Shown: positions 12,989-15,514 of the stretch, in pieces | Numbering within the stretch: the first letter of the stretch is position 1 | Layout: the number at the start of each line of letters is the position of its first letter | Source of the DNA: Candidatus Aenigmatarchaeota archaeon | GTDB lineage: Archaea > Aenigmatarchaeota > Aenigmatarchaeia > GW2011-AR5 | Assembly: GCA_018304565.1 (NCBI GenBank) | Contig: JAGVVX010000046.1 | Coordinates: forward strand, 1 to 15,514 | Direction of reading: 5' to 3' | DNA: 15,514 bases | Position numbers and translations under genes: made by a program | The notes under the pieces: model-generated | What the model was told of the DNA's origin: nothing | What the model saw: only the letters and a program-made list of their open reading frames with translations | Databases searched by the model: none

Positions 12989-13519
12989 CTACATTGCCAT
13001 TGCTGTCAAGACCTTCTTTGCTCCGGCTTTTGTTGTCAGTATTTCTGCAAGCTTCAGTGCAAAGTCCATCGCAGTTCCTGGGGATCTTGAAGTTATTATG
13101 TTTTTGTCAACCACAACCTTTGCATCCCTTGGGCGGGGAAGATGCGATTCCATTCCGGGATAGATTGTAGCTATTTTGCCGTCAAGGGCGCCTGCCTTGG
13201 CAAGCACGGCTGGGGCGGCGCATATAGCTGCAATAATCTTATTCTTCTTGTTAAAGTCCTGAACCATTTTCAGAACAGTTGTGCTGTTGAGAAGGTTTTT
13301 GTAGCCCGGCCCGCCGGGAAGTATAAGTGCGTCAAAGCTGTCAGGACTGACGTCTGTGATCTTACTGTCCGTCATTGTCCTGACTTTATGCGCGCCTTCA
13401 ACTACTGTAGAGACTAGGCCGGAAACTGTTACGTCTACCCCTGCACGCCGCAGGACATCGACGGTTGTGAACGCCTCGATTTCCTCGAAGCCGTCAGCAA
13501 GAATAATCAGGGCCTTCAT
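12989..13519 (-). CDS. DJ-1/PfpI family protein
   Basis: The family includes glyoxalases, protein deglycases, chaperones and cysteine peptidases of the class I amidotransferase-like fold. The 176-residue length fits DJ-1/YajL. Motifs seen: ALIILADGFEEIEAFTTVDV with the conserved Glu at about 15, ALILPGGPGYKNL, the nucleophile elbow AAICAAPAVLAKAG with C100, and H126 in GMESHLPRP. The ATG at 13519 follows AGGGCTGAAC, and the TATA box at 13543-13551 is about 27 nt upstream, giving a leader of only a few bases. Nothing is missing. The activity cannot be chosen among the family's options; a role in carbonyl or oxidative stress is inference. Confidence 0.93.
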   Translation of the reverse strand: MKALIILADGFEEIEAFTTVDVLRRAGVDVTVSGLVSTVVEGAHKVRTMTDSKITDVSPDSFDALILPGGPGYKNLLNSTTVLKMVQDFNKKNKIIAAICAAPAVLAKAGALDGKIATIYPGMESHLPRPRDAKVVVDKNIITSRSPGTAMDFALKLAEILTTKAGAKKVLTAMAM

Positions 13520-13542
13520 GTTCAGCCCTTAGCCAATCCTAG

Positions 13543-13551
13543 AATTTAAAT
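13543..13551. promoter_or_regulatory. Shared divergent TATA box
   Basis: AATTTAAAT, containing the self-complementary ATTTAAAT, lies 65 nt inside a divergent pair. It is about 27 nt upstream of the DJ-1 start (leftward) and 37 nt upstream of the ATG at 13585 (rightward), so one palindromic box could serve both directions. Confidence 0.45.
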
Positions 13552-13584
13552 GTTTGTATGTAGTAGAATATAACCCGTGATAAG

Positions 13585-14010
13585 ATGCCAGCAATAGGAT
13601 TCAATATAAACGCGATAGACGCCAAGGTTGATCCAACTACCGAGAGAAGGGGCAACGTTAACGTGAACTCTTCACCTAGCATAACCTCCATTGAAAAAAG
13701 GAATGTTGACTTTCCAGTGGCAAAAGATGTTGTAGCTATCAATTTCAAATTCGAGACGAAATACGAGCCAAAGGTAGGATGGATAACTATGGAAGGCGAA
13801 GTACTTTACACATCTGACAACCCCAAAGAAATGATTGCAAAATGGAAGAAAGAGAAGAAGATGGAAGACGATGTTGCGATCGAGGTTCTTAACACTATTT
13901 TCAGGAGATGCCTTGCAAAAGCCATAGAGATAGCAGCAGAATTGCGCTTACCTCCGCCTGTTTCTTTCCCGATAGTGAAGCTCAAGGATCAGGAAGAGTA
14001 TATTGGGTAA
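13585..14010 (+). CDS. Conserved archaeal protein of unknown function, 141 residues
   Basis: The protein begins MPAIGFNINAIDAKVDPTTE, followed by NVNVNSSPSITSIEKRNVDF. Alternating strands come next (AINFKFETKYEPKVGWITME, GEVLYTSD). A C-terminal helix (NTIFRRCLAKAIEIAAELRL) leads into PPPVSFPIVKL. The layout of N-terminal beta strands plus a long C-terminal helix recalls the SecB-like fold. I have the impression of similar proteins in DPANN archaea, but no function is known to me. The ATG at 13585 follows CCGTGATAAG, a good ribosome binding site. It is cytoplasmic by appearance and divergent from the DJ-1 gene. Confidence 0.75.
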   Translation: MPAIGFNINAIDAKVDPTTERRGNVNVNSSPSITSIEKRNVDFPVAKDVVAINFKFETKYEPKVGWITMEGEVLYTSDNPKEMIAKWKKEKKMEDDVAIEVLNTIFRRCLAKAIEIAAELRLPPPVSFPIVKLKDQEEYIG

Positions 14011-14102
14011 GGCATTTTCCAAGCGTTTTCTTCATAACCGAAATGGTTTACAAACGTTTCCGTACTTTTGCTAGAAACGAGCACAGATAAAAGGCCAAAA
14101 AA

Positions 14103-14113
14103 CCTTTTTATTC
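14103..14113 (+). promoter_or_regulatory. TATA-like box of the small membrane protein gene
   Basis: CCTTTTTATTC is centred about 27 nt upstream of the ATG at 14134, with no ribosome binding site between, so the mRNA is probably leaderless. Confidence 0.4.
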
Positions 14114-14133
14114 TTGGAAACTAAAGTTTGGTT

Positions 14134-14373
14134 ATGTGTTCGGAGTGCATACCAAAAGGCGTTCTGGCTTCTGTGTTTGCAGGAGTATCCCTCACTCTGA
14201 TCGTGTCTGCCGCAGGATGGCAATGGGCTAATCCGCCACTGAGCGTTGATTGGATGTCCACAGCGAAAAGCTTTCTCAAATACGCAGTGGGCTTTTTCTT
14301 TTTGGGATTAGCAAAATGGCAGATGCATGAGGGCATGCAGGCGCATACGGCAGCCGGAAAGAAAAAGAAGTGA
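14134..14373 (+). CDS. Small two-helix membrane protein with N-terminal CxxC
   Basis: The 79-residue protein starts MCSECIPKGVLASVFAGVSL. It has membrane helices at about residues 10-28 and 47-61 (LKYAVGFFFLGLA), separated by a short polar loop with several Trp, and a Lys-rich tail (AAGKKKK) likely on the cytoplasmic side. C2 and C5 right after the start could bind a metal or carry a modification. The ATG at 14134 is preferred over the in-frame TTG at 14128 because of promoter spacing. I recognise no family. It stands alone, followed by a T-rich terminator. Confidence 0.7.
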   Translation: MCSECIPKGVLASVFAGVSLTLIVSAAGWQWANPPLSVDWMSTAKSFLKYAVGFFFLGLAKWQMHEGMQAHTAAGKKKK

Positions 14374-14374
14374 G

Positions 14375-14412
14375 TTTCTTTTGTTTTTTCTTCTAACTTT
14401 TCTTTATTAGGC
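14375..14412 (+). terminator. T-rich terminator after the small membrane protein
   Basis: Right after the TGA, the sequence TTTCTTTTGTTTTTTCTTC and then TTTTCTTTATTAG form the kind of repeated T runs that end archaeal transcripts. Confidence 0.5.
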
Positions 14413-14501
14413 GGTGGTTTTTGCTTTCTTATATAATATAGGAGCTGCCTTTAACCCTCACAAACGACGGGTGAGATTACTATATTCTTTAATACATACT
14501 T

Positions 14502-14606
14502 CTCAGTACTTCTGTTCTGATCTATATGTTGAAGAAATTCTTTGCTTTTCTTCTCTCACATGAGAAATATCTTCTCTGATATATAGATGTATATATAGTT
14601 ACTGAG
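14502..14606. repeat. Nested inverted repeats in a convergent spacer
   Basis: The spacer 14374-14686 has no gene. It holds concentric arms: CTCAGTA (14502) with TACTGAG (14600), ATCTATAT (14520) with ATATAGAT (14581), GAAGA (14531) with TCTTC (14570), and TCTCA-CA-TGAGA (14554-14565) at the centre. The two outer arms are separated from the next by 11 nt on both sides. It could be a structured RNA, a small mobile element remnant, or a terminator between convergent genes. Confidence 0.5.
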
Positions 14607-14686
14607 TACTAGCCATGATAAAACATAGTTTCAACAAACTATTTGAAATTCCGAAAATTGGTTTCATCTCTCACATAAGAAGAAAA

Positions 14687-15217
14687 CTATTCTTCCGATT
14701 CTTTTGTTTCTTCTTCCGGTAATTCTTCTTTTTGTTGTTCCTTTTCTTCAGCGGAAGGCTTTTCCTTGCGGGCCATGTCTAACATAAGAAGATCGTCAAA
14801 ATCCTTTGCAATGCGCCTTGTTTTGCGGAAAAAACTTTTCGCTGCGCTCTCCGCCTTATCCAGAAGGCGATTCACGGTGTTACTTGTAAGCATATAACCC
14901 TTCAAAGAGCCTGTTTGCGTGGGTATTTTCACGAATTCAACAAGGCCCAGGGAGCGCCATTTTCTTATTTCTTCGTATGTCTGTGAAGTTGAAACGCTTA
15001 GTATTTGTGCCATTTGTTCTATGCTCAGGGGCACATTTTCCTTCTTGTATTTGAGCATTTCTAGCAGCAATTTTGCGTGATTGGCACGGCTTTCCTTGCG
15101 TTTCAGGCCCAATCTGCGGACCAAAACATCAGCTAAATCATGTGCTGTGAGGTCGCTTTTGTGATCAGGCGGGCTTATGCGCTGGAAGACAATGTCACTT
15201 AGCTTCTTTTTTGGCAT
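14687..15217 (-). CDS. Winged-helix protein with acidic tail, probable transcription regulator
   Basis: The 176-residue protein starts MPKKKLSDIVFQRISPPDHK. An N-terminal helical domain (LTAHDLADVLVRRLGLKRKE) precedes a winged helix-turn-helix at about 62-112. In that domain SIEQMAQILSVSTSQTYEEI has a clear helix-turn-helix, and SLGLVEFVKIPTQTGSLKGY forms the wing. A basic helical segment follows (RKTRRIAKDFDDLLMLDMAR), then a low-complexity acidic tail (about residues 154-176). I have the impression that this architecture recurs in DPANN archaea as an uncharacterised family. The ATG at 15217 is preceded by GGTGTTTTAG, with a TATA box about 37 nt upstream. Confidence 0.78.
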   Translation of the reverse strand: MPKKKLSDIVFQRISPPDHKSDLTAHDLADVLVRRLGLKRKESRANHAKLLLEMLKYKKENVPLSIEQMAQILSVSTSQTYEEIRKWRSLGLVEFVKIPTQTGSLKGYMLTSNTVNRLLDKAESAAKSFFRKTRRIAKDFDDLLMLDMARKEKPSAEEKEQQKEELPEEETKESEE

Positions 15218-15248
15218 CTAAAACACCATCATGATTTAGTTGGAGTAG

Positions 15249-15261
15249 CTTTATCATATAC
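15249..15261 (-). promoter_or_regulatory. TATA-like box of the winged-helix gene
   Basis: The minus strand reads GTATATGATAAAG about 37 nt upstream of the ATG at 15217, leaving a short leader that contains GATGGTG as ribosome binding site. Confidence 0.5.
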
Positions 15262-15433
15262 CCTGTTTTGTCTGTCTTTGATGCAAAACCTTGGTCATGT
15301 ACCATCTACTTCTGTCCATGGCATTTTATAATTTTCTATACACTAGCCATTATTACAAACAAAGACTGGAGTAGAGACAAATTGCACTTTTCAGCTGCTG
15401 CTAACCTACTAAAACTGTCAGAATTAGATAGGA
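15262..15433. other. Intergenic stretch with no gene seen
   Basis: Only very short open frames (about 20 codons or fewer) occur on either strand, and no convincing RNA gene or repeat is visible. It presumably holds the promoter of the edge gene, but no strong TATA box stands out. Confidence 0.4.
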
Positions 15434-15514
15434 ATGAAAATTAACGTTGAAGTGGCCGGTTAGAATGTAGAAACTCTCGAAATCTGTGGTGATGGTCTTG
15501 AGAGCCTTCTTTAT
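15434..15514 (+). pseudogene. Ubiquitin-like (SAMP/ThiS/MoaD-type) gene start with in-frame TAG, cut by the edge
   Basis: From the ATG at 15434 the frame reads MKINVEVAG, then TAG at 15461-15463, then NVETLEICGDGLESLLY to the edge. Skipping the stop, the line resembles the first two strands and the helix start of small beta-grasp proteins such as archaeal SAMP, ThiS or MoaD, which carry sulfur or are conjugated to proteins. TAG is a normal stop for other genes here (FKBP, rpl11, rpl12), so general recoding is unlikely. One base change from a Glu, Lys or Gln codon would explain it. It could be a pseudogene, a sequencing error, or a chance resemblance; only 27 codons are visible. Confidence 0.35.

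Noticed and set aside
14041..14100. CGTTTC/GAAACG inverted repeat before the small membrane protein gene
   Set aside because: The arms are short with a long loop and could easily occur by chance.

Overview
The window is archaeal. It carries the conserved archaeal cluster ftsZ - secE - spt5 - rpl11 - rpl1 - rpl10 - rpl12 - alaS, with archaeal-type versions of each protein (Spt5 with NGN and KOW domains, L12 of the P1 type ending in ALFG, AlaRS with an N-terminal zinc ribbon). Promoters are TATA-like boxes 25-40 nt upstream of starts, many leaders are very short or absent, and one tRNA has an archaeal-style intron. The many small uncharacterised proteins and tight packing suggest a small-genome lineage such as DPANN or a related euryarchaeal group. 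The exact lineage cannot be settled from the window.

Layout. Positions 1-1150: the start of a leftward gene at the edge, a divergent promoter region, a long-type FKBP prolyl isomerase, and a leftward 40-residue zinc-ribbon gene. Positions 1152-3650 (+): ftsZ, secE, spt5, an unrecognised 59-residue ORF and rpl11. Positions 3654-4582 (-): a bacterial-PH-domain membrane protein and a hypothetical protein that interrupt the ribosomal cluster. Positions 4703-6468 (+): rpl1, rpl10 and rpl12, tightly coupled. Positions 6637-9532 (+): alaS, broken by a -1 frameshift inside its editing domain, and a small coupled ORF. Positions 9510-11590 (-): a unit read leftward from a tRNA-Gln(CUG) into a peptidase E-like gene, a Nudix hydrolase and a membrane-anchored protein, followed by a small gene with its own promoter. 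Positions 11811-13519 (-): an unrecognised 286-residue protein with a GC-rich central patch, and a DJ-1 protein followed by a small winged-helix protein. Positions 13585-14373 (+): an uncharacterised 141-residue protein and a small two-helix membrane protein. Positions 14374-15514: an AT-rich convergent spacer with nested inverted repeats, a leftward winged-helix regulator with an acidic tail, and at the right edge the start of a ubiquitin-like (SAMP/ThiS/MoaD-type) reading frame with an in-frame TAG.

The right-pointing half is core information processing: the stalk proteins L10 and L12, with L1 and L11, are co-expressed with Spt5, SecE and AlaRS. The left-pointing half looks like accessory and housekeeping functions (peptide and nucleotide clean-up, DJ-1).

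Most notable: (1) a 79-nt intron at position 59/60 in the T-loop of tRNA-Gln(CUG), in a bulge-helix-bulge-like fold; (2) the 3' end of that tRNA lies one base before the ATG of the peptidase gene; (3) the alaS frameshift separates the two zinc motifs of the editing site while both halves stay conserved; (4) a GC-rich patch in the 286-residue gene, dominated by NNC codons, resembles the variable region of a diversity-generating retroelement; (5) the right-edge ubiquitin-like frame has an in-frame amber codon.
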